DNA from: Dehalococcoidia bacterium
GTDB lineage: Bacteria; Chloroflexota; Dehalococcoidia; Tepidiformales; Tepidiformaceae
Length of the DNA stretch: 64,000 nt
Direction: 5' to 3'
NCBI GenBank assembly: GCA_003104995.1
Contig: PQAO01000024.1
Coordinates: 111,285-175,284, forward strand
The position numbers were made by a program, and so were the translations under genes. Position 1 is the first letter of the stretch. Every line of letters starts with the position of its first letter. This document shows, one piece after another, positions 7,919-16,462 of the stretch. The notes under the pieces are model-generated. The model was not told where the DNA came from. It ran no database searches and was given only the letters and a program-made list of their open reading frames with translations.

Positions 7919-8599
7919 CTAGATTTCCGAGGCATCGACGGGTTCGAGGACGGACTGGAGGTCGCTGGCGCGGATGCGCAGGGCGCGCTGACCAGCGAGG
8001 CGGCTCGCGCGGAGGCGGCCCGAGCGGATCCAGGCGCGGACGGTCTGGACATGGACACCGAGGTAGTCGGCTGCCTCTTCGGGCGAGTACAGCTTTTCGG
8101 GGCCGGTGGGGCTGGCTTTCTGGTCACGGGCGAAGGCCTCGACCTGCTCGGGGGTGACACCGAGTTCACCGAAGACGCGTGCGGGCAGGCCTTCCTTCCA
8201 GCGCATGAAGGCAAGGAGGTAGACGAGCTCATCGATGCGCTTGCGGCCGCTGCGGCGCGCCTCATCGGTGAGGGCGCGCGAAAAGCGGACCACATCATCG
8301 CCAAGGACGACCTTGCCGGCCGGGCCGCGCGGAAGGGTCCGTTCGACAGCGTCCTCGATCAGGCTGACGTCGATGGTGAGCGGCCCGAACTGGAAGAAGC
8401 CGAAGCGGGCGAAGCGGCGGAGAAAGACGAGGAAGTGGAGGTCGACCGTGACCTGGTTGGCGCCGAGACGGAGAGCCTCGTGGGCGCATTCAAGTCCGAG
8501 CTCTTCGAGGAATCTGTCGTTCGCCTCGCCCAGGGAAGAGGATTCAACCCACCGCAGCGTTTGTTCGCGTACATCTGGCATCCATGGCCAGTGTGACAT
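7919..8599 (-). CDS. Clp_N-like domain fused to an excisionase-type helix-turn-helix
   Basis: A 226-aa protein. The C-terminus (LYSPEEAADYLGVHVQTVRAW onward, about residues 170-215) is a classic MerR/excisionase-like winged HTH as in DNA-binding excisionase family proteins. The first 150 residues contain two segments resembling Clp N-terminal repeats (ECAHEALRLGANQVTVDLHF and KRIDELVYLLAFMRWKEG, followed by ARVFGELGVTPEQ), where ClpA/C bind adaptors. It may be a regulator controlled by protein-protein contact. Divergent from the acyl-CoA dehydrogenase gene, with a 111-nt shared upstream region. No clear Shine-Dalgarno; start could also be 8581. Confidence 0.7.
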   Translation of the reverse strand: MSHWPWMPDVREQTLRWVESSSLGEANDRFLEELGLECAHEALRLGANQVTVDLHFLVFLRRFARFGFFQFGPLTIDVSLIEDAVERTLPRGPAGKVVLGDDVVRFSRALTDEARRSGRKRIDELVYLLAFMRWKEGLPARVFGELGVTPEQVEAFARDQKASPTGPEKLYSPEEAADYLGVHVQTVRAWIRSGRLRASRLAGQRALRIRASDLQSVLEPVDASEI

Positions 8600-8648
8600 G
8601 GGTCACGTAGCGGCACAACCGCGTGCAACGTTATACGACACTAAACTC

Positions 8649-8676
8649 TTGAAAACGCTCTTTTTGGTGCTACGGT
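8649..8676 (+). promoter_or_regulatory. candidate sigma-A promoter for the acyl-CoA dehydrogenase gene
   Basis: TTGAAA (8649-8654) and TACGGT (8671-8676) are separated by 16 nt in an AT-richer stretch, 35 nt before the gene start at 8711. By eye only. Confidence 0.4.
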
Positions 8677-8710
8677 GTCTGGAGCTTCCAACCACAGGAG
8701 ATGGGGACCC

Positions 8711-9886
8711 ATGACTGCGACGATGAGCCGCGACGTACTGACTACGGAGATGATCGACCGGTTCGGTGAACGCGCCGGGACCTACGACCGGGAGAACCGG
8801 TTCTTCAGCGAGGACTTCGAGGAACTCCGCGCGAGCGGATACCTGAAGATGGCGATCCCGGAGGGATTCGGGGGGCTTGGCTACACGCTTGCGCAGGTTT
8901 GCGAGCAGCAGCGGCGGCTGGCGTACCGGGCGCCGGCGACAGCGCTCGCAACAAACATGCACCTGTACTGGACAGGTGTAGCCGCCGACATGCGACGGAT
9001 GGGCGACAGCAGCCTGGAGTGGATCCTGAAAGAAGCGGCCGCGGGCGAAGTGTTCGCCGCCGGCCATGGGGAGGCGGGCAACGACATGCCGCTGTTCCTC
9101 TCGACGGCCCGTGCCGAGAAGGTGGACGGCGGCTACCGGTATTACGGCCGCAAGCAATTCGGCAGCCTGACCCCGGTGTGGACGCGGCTCGGGATGCATG
9201 CGATGGACGCGAGCGATCCAAAAGCGCCCCGGATCATCCACGCGTTCATGCCGCGTGATACAACCGGCTACCGCATCGAGGAGACCTGGGACACACTCGG
9301 AATGCGGGCGACCCGGAGCGACGACACGGTACTGGATGGGGCGTTCGTCCCGGACCGGTACATCGCGCGGGTGATCCCGGCGGGCCAGGCGGACCTGTTT
9401 GTGTTGAGCATTTTCGCCTGGGCCGAACCGACCTTCGCGAGCATCTACATGGGGATTGCCCGGCGCGCGATAGACCTGGCGGTGCAAACGGCGCACAAGC
9501 GGACGTCGCTCGCGCTGACGCGGCCGATGGCCTACAACCCGGAGGTCCAGCACGCCGTCGCGGAGATGACATTCGCCTTCGACGGGGCCGAGGCGCAGGT
9601 CGAGAAAGTTGCGGACGAGTGGTCGCGCGGCGTGGACCATGGGCACGCCTGGCCCGGCAAGCTCGTCTCGGCGAAGCACAATGCTGTTGAGGCCGCGAAG
9701 CTCGTGGTGGACAAGGCGATGGCCATTTCCGGCGGCAGCGGGATGTTCAAGGGGAGCGAGCTCGAACGGCTCTACCGCGATGTCCGCTGCGGTGGATTTC
9801 ACCCGGCGAGCAGTCTCCTGGCCCCGGAGATCGTGGGGAAGGTGACACTCGGGATCGACCTCGGAGAGGCGCCCCGCTGGGGGTAA
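8711..9886 (+). CDS. acyl-CoA dehydrogenase family protein
   Basis: A 391-aa flavoprotein of the acyl-CoA dehydrogenase superfamily. The N-terminal helical domain (EDFEELRASGYLKMAIPEGF, GGLGYTL), the middle beta domain (HGEAGNDMPLFLSTARAEK, YGRKQFGS) and the C-terminal four-helix domain (AISGGSGMFKGSELERLYRD) are all present. Family members oxidise acyl-CoA thioesters or act as flavin monooxygenases; the FGSL region and lack of a plain catalytic Glu pattern leave the substrate open. Start at 8711 has an AGGAG site 10 nt upstream. A promoter-like pair lies just before. Monocistronic. Confidence 0.8.
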   Translation: MTATMSRDVLTTEMIDRFGERAGTYDRENRFFSEDFEELRASGYLKMAIPEGFGGLGYTLAQVCEQQRRLAYRAPATALATNMHLYWTGVAADMRRMGDSSLEWILKEAAAGEVFAAGHGEAGNDMPLFLSTARAEKVDGGYRYYGRKQFGSLTPVWTRLGMHAMDASDPKAPRIIHAFMPRDTTGYRIEETWDTLGMRATRSDDTVLDGAFVPDRYIARVIPAGQADLFVLSIFAWAEPTFASIYMGIARRAIDLAVQTAHKRTSLALTRPMAYNPEVQHAVAEMTFAFDGAEAQVEKVADEWSRGVDHGHAWPGKLVSAKHNAVEAAKLVVDKAMAISGGSGMFKGSELERLYRDVRCGGFHPASSLLAPEIVGKVTLGIDLGEAPRWG

Positions 9887-9984
9887 GCCACCGGCGCGTG
9901 TGCCGTCCTCCTGCAGTGGCCCCGCCGTGCGAACCGGCGGGGCCACACTGGTTGCGCGAGCAAGGGGCGAGTATTGTCGCCTCC

Positions 9985-11082
9985 ATGGTGACCCTGCTGA
10001 TCAACGGCCACACGTCAGTGACCCCGGCCGGGGCCCCCGGCCCCGGGCCGTGGGTGCCTGTGAGCCAAATGGCGGCTCTGACCGGGTGGGACCTGAAGCC
10101 CGAAGGCGCGTGCCTGGGCGAGCGGTGCGTGCCGATCCCTCCGGGTCGTTCGGACGAGTTCGAACGCGAAGGCTGGTTCAATATGGCAGCGCTGGCCGCC
10201 CATCTTGGACAGCCGCTGGCCGAAGACGCGGAAACGGAGACGTGGTGCATCGGCGAAGCTCCGGCGGACCGGGCAACGGCACTGAATTCGGCGATCGCGC
10301 CCGACTTCAGGCTTCCGGACTACCGGGGGACGGAGTACACGCTCAGCCAGTTCAGGGGACGGAAGGTGTTCCTCGTTTCGTGGGCATCGTGGTGAGGATG
10401 CCGCCATGACCTGCCCGTGTGGCAGGCGCTGACCGAGGAGTTGGCCGATACCGGCCTCACAATCGTGGCGGTGGCGCTCGAGTCGCGCGGCCTCGATGCA
10501 GCCTTGCCGTACATCGAGGCCGCCAACCCGACCTACCCGTGCCTCGTCGATCGGCAGCACGTGGTGGCCGAACTGTTCGGGATGGTGAACGTGCCGACAG
10601 CCGTCTGGATCAACGAGGAGGGCCGGATCGTTAGGCCGCCGGAGCCCGCGGGGACGAACGACGCGTTCCGCAAGATGGACCCGGCGACGGGCCGGCTCGC
10701 AGCGGAAGACCGGCAGGCGCTGCGAGACGAACGGCAACGGTACCTCGATGGCGTTCGTGACTGGGCGCGCCGTGGGGATGAGTCGCCGTGGGCGCTCGAC
10801 GAAGCGGTCGTCCGGAGCCGGCTCGCCCGGCCCAGGGGGGAGCATGAACTCGCCCGCGTCCACTTCCGGCTTGGCGAGCATCTCTGGGAGCTGGGGCACG
10901 GCGACCGCGCACAGGCTCACTTCGCCCAGGCAGTGCGCCTCCACCCCGAGAGCTGGGCGTACCGGCGCCAGGCGCTGGACCTGGAACAGCAAGGCAAATC
11001 CATGGGGCGGGAGTACTGGGAGGCGGTGACCGCTCTCGGCGACCGGCACTACTACCCGCCGATCATCGCGCCCGAGAGTTAA
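9985..11082 (+). CDS. thioredoxin-like (TlpA/ResA-type) probable selenoprotein with in-frame UGA at 10393
   Basis: The frame runs 365 codons if the TGA at 10393-10395 (codon 137) is read as selenocysteine. Around it the sequence reads VSWASW-U-GCRHDLPVW, the place where TlpA/ResA-like thioredoxins carry their redox Cys, giving a U-G-C motif. Downstream comes a normal thioredoxin fold: LTIVAVALESRG, a PTYPCLVDRQHVVAELFG stretch, and the cis-Pro region NVPTAVWINEEG. The C-terminus is a helical TPR-like pair (ARVHFRLGEHLWELGHGDRA). The N-terminal 110 residues look like a copper-amine-oxidase N-like beta domain. A hairpin fit for a SECIS follows the TGA. If selenocysteine is not used, this is two fragments of a pseudogene. 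Start at 9985 has no Shine-Dalgarno but a TATTGT 7 nt upstream. Confidence 0.75.
10396..10430 (+). promoter_or_regulatory. candidate bacterial SECIS element
   Basis: Starting 14 nt after the TGA, CCTGCC (10410-10415) pairs perfectly with GGCAGG (10421-10426), leaving the 5-nt loop CGTGT. The loop begins 21 nt after the TGA and has a G at its second position followed by T, as in bacterial SECIS hairpins bound by SelB. Seen by eye; folding energy was not computed. Confidence 0.6.
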
Positions 11083-11194
11083 TCGGCCCTCAGCCGAAAG
11101 GGCCCTTGCGCGGACGACGCGGGGAGCCACAGATGGCAGAGCCGGCTGTGGCGCGCGCCACAAGCCGGTAGACTCGCGGCCACGGAGGACAGTG

Positions 11195-12232
11195 ATGCGC
11201 ATTGCGATTGGCTTTGGAGGCGGCGCCGACTGGGCGCGGGCAGCAACATTCGTGCAGGAAGCGGAAAAGCTCGGCGTGGACTTCTGCTGGACCGCGGAGA
11301 CCTGGGGGTTCGACGCAGCGACGCCGATTGGCTACCTCGCCGGGAGGACTGAGAAGATCCGGCTGGGCACGGGGATCATGCAGCTCGGGTCGCGCTCGCC
11401 GGCGATGCTGGGGATGACGGCGATGACCCTGAACTCGCTGTCGAACGGGCGGTTCACGCTGGGCCTGGGGGCAAGCGGTCCGCAGGTGGTGGAGGGCTGG
11501 CACGGGGTGCGGTTCGCGCACACGCTTCCGCGCATCCGCGACGCTGTCAACATCGTGAGGATGGTGACGCGCGGGGAGCGGGTGGCCTACAAGGGCGAGT
11601 ACTACGAGCTCCCGCTGCCGGGCGGCGAAGGCAAGGCACTCAAGAGCTCGGCGCCGCCGATGCAGATCCCGGTCTACCTGGCGACACTCAGCCCGAAGGC
11701 GCTCGAACTCACGGGCGAGATCGCGGACGGGTGGATCGGCACGTCGTTCATGCCGGAACACGCGGATGTGTTCTTCGAGCACATGCGCAGGGGCGCGGAG
11801 CGGGCGGGGCGCAGCCTGGCGGACATCGACGTCCAGGCGGCGGGGGGCGTCGTCCAGTTCTCGGACGACCTGGAGCGCATCATCCCGCCGCGGAAGCCCG
11901 GGCTGGCCTTCACGCTGGGGGCGATGGGCTCGCGCCAGCACAACTTCTACAACGCGGCTTACCGGCGGGCCGGGTATGCGGATGAGGCGGTCGCAGTCCA
12001 GAAGCTCTGGCTCGATGGGAAGCGCGACGAGGCCGCCGCGCTCGTGCCGGATGAGATGGTGTTGCAGACCAACCTGCTCGGCACCGAGCAGATGATCCGG
12101 GAGCGGATCCGCGTGCATCGCGACGCCGGCGTGAACACCATCCGGGTACAGCCGGAGGGGTCGAACATGGACGAGCGTCTCGAGACGCTCGCCCGGGTCG
12201 TGCGCATCGTGCGGGAGGAAGCGCCGGAGTAG
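11195..12232 (+). CDS. LLM-class F420-dependent oxidoreductase
   Basis: A 345-aa TIM-barrel oxidoreductase of the luciferase-like monooxygenase class. Diagnostic stretches are EKLGVDFCWTAETWGFDAAT, LGTGIMQLGSRSPAMLGM, SNGRFTLGLGASGPQVVEGW and PVYLATLSPKALELTGEIAD. The GASGPQV-HG pattern is that of F420-using members such as MER and F420-dependent dehydrogenases. The substrate is unknown. ATG at 11195 has GGAGG 6 nt upstream; the GTG at 11192 is less likely. A TAGACT -10-like hexamer lies at 11169-11174. Together with the PPOX protein at 37.5 kb it implies that the host makes F420. Confidence 0.85.
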   Translation: MRIAIGFGGGADWARAATFVQEAEKLGVDFCWTAETWGFDAATPIGYLAGRTEKIRLGTGIMQLGSRSPAMLGMTAMTLNSLSNGRFTLGLGASGPQVVEGWHGVRFAHTLPRIRDAVNIVRMVTRGERVAYKGEYYELPLPGGEGKALKSSAPPMQIPVYLATLSPKALELTGEIADGWIGTSFMPEHADVFFEHMRRGAERAGRSLADIDVQAAGGVVQFSDDLERIIPPRKPGLAFTLGAMGSRQHNFYNAAYRRAGYADEAVAVQKLWLDGKRDEAAALVPDEMVLQTNLLGTEQMIRERIRVHRDAGVNTIRVQPEGSNMDERLETLARVVRIVREEAPE

Positions 12233-12354
12233 CCAGCCTGTTCGCCGACGGCACCTCGCGCGTCACCAGGCCAGCCCGTCCCCCGGGAGACGCCGTCCGA
12301 GCTTCGGCCATACCGGGCATGTCGCCGTAGCGCCCGGCGCGCCGCCTGGCGGCT

Positions 12355-13260
12355 CTATTTCGCTGCTTGATGGCGCAGCGACTCCATCTGGGGCAGGTGG
12401 GTACGCTCGTGCGAGGCGAAATAGGAGACCTGTTGCCTGATGGACACTTCGCCAAATTCCTCATGGAAGCCGGTGCGCCACCACTCGGCGATGGGAAGTG
12501 CTTCAAGCATTGCCAGGATCTTGTGGCGGGTGGCTTGATAGTCCTCGAAGAGCTCGTGCGTGGTGGGCGGCCGTTCCGCTTCTTGCGTTGCCCAGGTCCA
12601 CACCGCCTTCGATGCCAGGACCGGATGCTCTTCCCCGGCAAACAATTCGAGGCGATGGTCCAGCACCTCCTGCGCATCGCGCAGATGCTGGACGACGTTC
12701 CGGAGCGCCCAGCCGCCATCCCCGAGTTCCCGGGTCATCGCCTCTTCTGATAGCCCGCCAAGAAGAGCGGCCACCTGTGGCGGTGTCCGGCGCAGCGTCT
12801 CCAGGGCGGCGGGGGGATCGAGCGCCTCGAACCAGTAATTCGGGGCAAACCACTGGAACGTATCCGGCCATGCCCCGCAAGTGGGGCACGTTTCCTCCAC
12901 CGCCCCGACCACCAGGTGGCCGCATGTGCGGCAGACAAACGGGTGGGGCGTCTCACTGATAGATGGGATGCGATTCCCGGCCAGGGCGTTTGCGCCGCGC
13001 CGCAATGCAGCGGTCAGTTCCTCACTCAGCCCCAGGCGCGACACCGCCTCGGTGACCTGCTCGATCTCTCCGGCGAGATCCTGCCATTCGGCGGCACGAA
13101 CGGCCTCATAGGCGGCACGCCGCCCCATGGCATCAGCCGCGGCCCGAGCCAGCTTCGCCAGGTTGTAGTGACCTTCATCCTCCAGACGCGAAGCCAGAGC
13201 GAGAAGGCTGATGAGCGTTGAAGCCCATTCGGGCGTGTGCGATTGCATGGTGATGCCCAT
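12355..13260 (-). CDS. zinc-ribbon plus DinB-like four-helix protein
   Basis: About 301 aa in three parts. Residues 1-110 are helical (LISLLALASRLEDEGHYNLA, like rubrerythrin-linked helical domains). A rubredoxin-like zinc ribbon follows (FVCRTCGHLV and EETCPTCGAWPDTF). The last 170 residues are DinB-like, with HLRDAQEVLDHR and a late SYFASHERTHLPQM containing metal-ligand His. DinB-fold proteins often act as metal-dependent thiol transferases; here the function is unknown. The longer open frame upstream of 13260 has no ribosome site; 13248 is an alternative start. Confidence 0.75.
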   Translation of the reverse strand: MGITMQSHTPEWASTLISLLALASRLEDEGHYNLAKLARAAADAMGRRAAYEAVRAAEWQDLAGEIEQVTEAVSRLGLSEELTAALRRGANALAGNRIPSISETPHPFVCRTCGHLVVGAVEETCPTCGAWPDTFQWFAPNYWFEALDPPAALETLRRTPPQVAALLGGLSEEAMTRELGDGGWALRNVVQHLRDAQEVLDHRLELFAGEEHPVLASKAVWTWATQEAERPPTTHELFEDYQATRHKILAMLEALPIAEWWRTGFHEEFGEVSIRQQVSYFASHERTHLPQMESLRHQAAK

Positions 13261-13393
13261 TCCCCAGGGATGTTGGGTCTGGTGCACGTTGCCAACCTGG
13301 GAGGTGTGATTGTGGCGATACGCGGGGGGCGCGTCGAGGGCATTTTCGGCAGGTTTCCCAGACAAACCTCTTTCGCCGGGAGCCCGGCCCTCG

Positions 13394-14332
13394 CTAACTC
13401 CCGGCCAGGAAGCGGCGGGGCACCTCGCGCATCATGAGGTCGACCGTCTCCTGGGGAACGCCCTGTGCCAGCAGGGCCGGGATGGCAACGGTGCTGACAA
13501 AGAGGTAGCGGGTTGGGCCGCTGCTGGCGGGCGCCTGCTCGCCGCGGACGACAGCCATGGGCGCATAGTCGTGCCCGAGCATGAGCCTGGCGGCCCAGCC
13601 GCGGTCGATAAGCGCCTTCACGGTGGCGTTGCGCTGCTCCCAGTTCGGGCGGCCGGCGGCCCCGGGGTAACGGTCCATGGAGAGGTAGACGCCGGTGTTC
13701 AGCAGATCTTCGAGATAGGCGAGATCGGTGGTGTCGGCGCTGTGGCCGATGGCGATGCGGTCCATCGGGGCGCCTTCGTCCAGGAAAATCTCGACCTGGC
13801 GGCGGCCGACCTCTTCGGGTGCCCAGTGGTGGGTGCTGATGGGGCAGCCCGTCCTCTTGAGTGCGCGGGCCGCGCCCCGGAGGATGCGTTCGCCTTCAGG
13901 GGAGACACCGCCGACATCGTTGGCCACCTTGATGCAGCCTGCCTTGATGCCGGAATCACCGATCCCGACTTCGATCTCGCGGACGAAGATGTCGGCAATC
14001 TCGTCGATGTCGCGCGTCCAGAAGGACCGGGGGATATCGCGCCAGATGCCGGTGGCGACGACGACGTTCATACCCGAGGCGCGGGAGACATCGCGGACGA
14101 ACTCCACATCGCGGCCGAGGTCGGGGGTGGTGAGGTCGATGAGGGTATCGATGCCGCCCTGCTTCGCCTCGGTCAGCTCGCGGATGGCGTTGGCGCGGGT
14201 GGCGTCCCAGTCGTAGCGCCAGGGGTAGTGGTGATTGTCCTCGCCCATGCTGACGAGGACGTGCTCGTGACTGAGGACAGTGCCGAGGCGGGCGGCGTCG
14301 ATCGGGCCGAGGGCAGTTTCGATGGTGGACAT
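13394..14332 (-). CDS. phosphotriesterase-family metal-dependent hydrolase
   Basis: A 312-aa TIM-barrel hydrolase. The binuclear metal ligands can all be placed: HEH in LSHEHVLV (near residue 22), the carbamylated Lys in GCIKVAND, His in STHHWA, His in AIGHSAD and Asp in LGHDYAP. Members include phosphotriesterases, lactonases and phosphotriesterase-like proteins of unknown substrate. Cytosolic. Start at 14332 has GGAG 6 nt upstream. Single gene, downstream of nothing on the same strand. Confidence 0.9.
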   Translation of the reverse strand: MSTIETALGPIDAARLGTVLSHEHVLVSMGEDNHHYPWRYDWDATRANAIRELTEAKQGGIDTLIDLTTPDLGRDVEFVRDVSRASGMNVVVATGIWRDIPRSFWTRDIDEIADIFVREIEVGIGDSGIKAGCIKVANDVGGVSPEGERILRGAARALKRTGCPISTHHWAPEEVGRRQVEIFLDEGAPMDRIAIGHSADTTDLAYLEDLLNTGVYLSMDRYPGAAGRPNWEQRNATVKALIDRGWAARLMLGHDYAPMAVVRGEQAPASSGPTRYLFVSTVAIPALLAQGVPQETVDLMMREVPRRFLAGS

Positions 14333-14522
14333 GGAATGCTCCGACTTCCGGGGTGTGCAGATTGTGGCGGGCTCGGCTATACGCGTCGAGCATTTGCAGT
14401 GACGTTTCCCCGGCAACCATCAATGGACTGACAACCGTTCGACCGTGCGGTAGACTCCCCGGCACGAAGCCGCGCCCGGAATCCCGGCGTCCCGTCGCAT
14501 TCGTTACTCATGGAGGTGCCCA

Positions 14523-14957
14523 ATGCCTGAGTTTCCATCATTGGAATGGTTCAAGACTGCTGCCGACCTGCTGAACAAATCCGATAGTTTCAAGCGGCTC
14601 GGCACCTGCGACTCCGCGATGGGGGTGCAGGTCGACAACAAGTACTACGAGATAGACTTCGAAGCGTTCGAAATAAGCGACGTGAAGGAAATCGACGCGC
14701 GGCGTGCGGAAGAACTGGACTTCGTGCTCGTCCAGTCGCTGGATGGGTGGAAAGCGATGCTCGACGACATCAAAGCGCACGGGCGCGCGACCCACGAATA
14801 CACGCTGAACTCGCTGGACCTGCGGAGCTCGGAAGAGTTTGCGCGGGGCAAGGACTATCACCGGCGCGACGCGTTCTACCGGTTCAACCAGACGTTCCAG
14901 GAATACTTCGACATCTCCGCGAAGATGGAGACCAGCTTCCCGGCTGCGGTCGCCTAA
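14523..14957 (+). CDS. SCP2-like conserved protein
   Basis: A 144-aa acidic protein: SLEWFKTAADLLNKSDSFKR, then MGVQVDNKYYEIDFEAFE and VKEIDARRAEELDFVLVQS. The alternation of a leading amphipathic helix and strands ending in a segment like LDGWKAMLDDIKAHG resembles SCP2 sterol-carrier-type domains, where this last segment lines the lipid tunnel. This is a weak family call. A GGAGG site lies 6 nt upstream of the ATG. A GGTAGACT hexamer stands further upstream at 14450-14457. Confidence 0.6.
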   Translation: MPEFPSLEWFKTAADLLNKSDSFKRLGTCDSAMGVQVDNKYYEIDFEAFEISDVKEIDARRAEELDFVLVQSLDGWKAMLDDIKAHGRATHEYTLNSLDLRSSEEFARGKDYHRRDAFYRFNQTFQEYFDISAKMETSFPAAVA

Positions 14958-15059
14958 GGCGGACGGTTCACCCGGCGAGGCCACGGAGGCGCGGAGATTC
15001 CCCGCAGGGATCTCTGCGCCCTTGTCGTGCCCTCAATGCGTGGTGTTGATTCGGTCGGG

Positions 15060-15065
15060 TAGACT
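15060..15065 (+). promoter_or_regulatory. leaderless-type -10 element of the LigD-polymerase gene
   Basis: TAGACT ends 6 nt before the ATG at 15072, so initiation about 7 nt downstream would begin the mRNA at the start codon. No Shine-Dalgarno is present. Confidence 0.45.
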
Positions 15066-15071
15066 TCCGGG

Positions 15072-16127
15072 ATGGCTGACCCATCGATTACGGTCGAGGT
15101 TGCGGGCCGGGAGGTGACGATCACCAACCCGGAGAAGGTGTTCTTCCCGAAGGCGGGGTATACGAAGCTCGACCTGGTGAACTACTACCTCTCCGTGGCC
15201 GATGGGGCGCTGCTCGGCGTGATGAACCGGCCGATGGTGCTCAAGCGGTTCGTGAACGGGGTGGAGGAAGCGCCGTTCTTCCAGAAGCGCGCACCAGCGA
15301 ACCTTCCCCCGGGGATCGAGACGGCTCATGTGACGTTCCCGAGCGGCCGTTCGGCCGACCTGTGCGTGATCGACGACGCGGCGGACCTGGCGTGGGTGAT
15401 CAACCTGGGGTGCGTGGACCTGAACCCGTGGGCGGTGCGGGCGAACGATGTGGACCATCCCGACGAGCTGCGGATCGACCTGGACCCGACGCCGGAGGCG
15501 AACTTCGGGATGGTGCGGGACCTGGCGCGGGTGTGCGGCGAGGTGCTGGCCGACTTCGGCTACAGGGGCTACCCCAAGACATCGGGCAGCCGGGGCATCC
15601 ACATCAACGTGCGGATCGAGCCGCGGTGGACGTTCACGGAGGTGCGGCGGTGCGCGCTGGCGTTCGGGCGGGAATGCGAGCGGCGCGTGCCTGAACTTGC
15701 GACCACGAAGTGGTGGAAGGAAGAGCGGCACGGGGTGTTCATCGACTACAACCAGAACGCGCGCGACCGGACGGTGGCCTCGGCGTACTCGGTGCGGCCA
15801 ACCCCGAACGCGCAGGTTTCGGCACCGCTGGAGTGGTACGAGGTGGCGACCGTGGAGCTGGCCGACTTCACGATTGCGAACGTGCCGCAAAGATTCGCGG
15901 AGCGGGGCGACCCCGGGGCGGGGATCGACGGCCGGGCGTTTTCGTTGGGGCCGCTGCTGGAACTGGCGGACCAGCAGGAGGCAGCCGGCCTGGGCGATGC
16001 GCCGTATCCACCGCACTATCCGAAGGCGCCGGACGAGCCCCGGCGAGTGCAGCCGAGCAAGGCGAAGAAGGAAGGGCCTGCCGCCAGGGCGCCAGGCACG
16101 CGAAAGGGGCGCCAGGAAGGTTCCTGA
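15072..16127 (+). CDS. ligD: LigD-type non-homologous end-joining polymerase/primase domain protein
   Basis: A 351-aa archaeo-eukaryotic primase-fold protein, the stand-alone polymerase module of bacterial NHEJ. It has the family start (NPEKVFFPKAGYTKLDLVNYY), ADLCVIDDAADLAWVINLG, the catalytic DELRIDLDPTPE (two Asp), SGSRGIHINVRI with the His, and KWWKEERHGVFIDYNQNARD. The last 40 residues are a basic, low-complexity tail. The ligase module is a separate gene at 18075-19118 on the other strand; no Ku gene is in the window. ATG without Shine-Dalgarno, preceded by TAGACT. Confidence 0.9.
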   Translation: MADPSITVEVAGREVTITNPEKVFFPKAGYTKLDLVNYYLSVADGALLGVMNRPMVLKRFVNGVEEAPFFQKRAPANLPPGIETAHVTFPSGRSADLCVIDDAADLAWVINLGCVDLNPWAVRANDVDHPDELRIDLDPTPEANFGMVRDLARVCGEVLADFGYRGYPKTSGSRGIHINVRIEPRWTFTEVRRCALAFGRECERRVPELATTKWWKEERHGVFIDYNQNARDRTVASAYSVRPTPNAQVSAPLEWYEVATVELADFTIANVPQRFAERGDPGAGIDGRAFSLGPLLELADQQEAAGLGDAPYPPHYPKAPDEPRRVQPSKAKKEGPAARAPGTRKGRQEGS

Positions 16128-16154
16128 AAGCCCGGCCCGCGGGTGGGGAGTTCC

Positions 16155-16424
16155 TTAGCTCCCGATGACGACGTTCCATTCGCGGATGCGGTGGCCGGTG
16201 ACGAGGCCGTTTGCGACGTAGGGATCGCGGGAGACAAACTCCTCGGCGGCTTCGCGCGAGGTGAACACGAAGACGGCACCGTCGATCGGGTCGGTGTAGG
16301 CGCCAGCAAGCTTCAGCTTCCGGTCGGCGCTGAACCCGCGGGCGAGGTCGAGATGGGCCGGGCGAAACGGGTCGCGCCTGGTGAGCACGTCAGCGACGTA
16401 GTCGTAAAAGAGAAGGTAGTGCAT
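16155..16424 (-). CDS. YciI family protein
   Basis: An 89-aa dimeric alpha-beta barrel protein: MHYLLFYDYVADVLTRRDPF, HLDLARGFSADRKLKLAG, AVFVFTSREAAEEFVSRDPY, ending WNVVIGS. The His and Asp pair in HLDLA...SRDPY fits the YciI active-site region, but the function of the family is unclear. Start at 16424 is preferred, since GGA lies about 9 nt upstream and homologous proteins begin MHYLL. Confidence 0.8.
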   Translation of the reverse strand: MHYLLFYDYVADVLTRRDPFRPAHLDLARGFSADRKLKLAGAYTDPIDGAVFVFTSREAAEEFVSRDPYVANGLVTGHRIREWNVVIGS

Positions 16425-16462
16425 GAGCCGCATCCTACGGGATGGAAGCCCCTTGCTGCGGG

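Noticed and set aside
9898..10395. Two separate genes (165 aa and 221 aa) instead of one UGA-containing gene
   Set aside because: Both parts are in the same frame, the second has no ribosome site or promoter, and the joined thioredoxin fold is complete.
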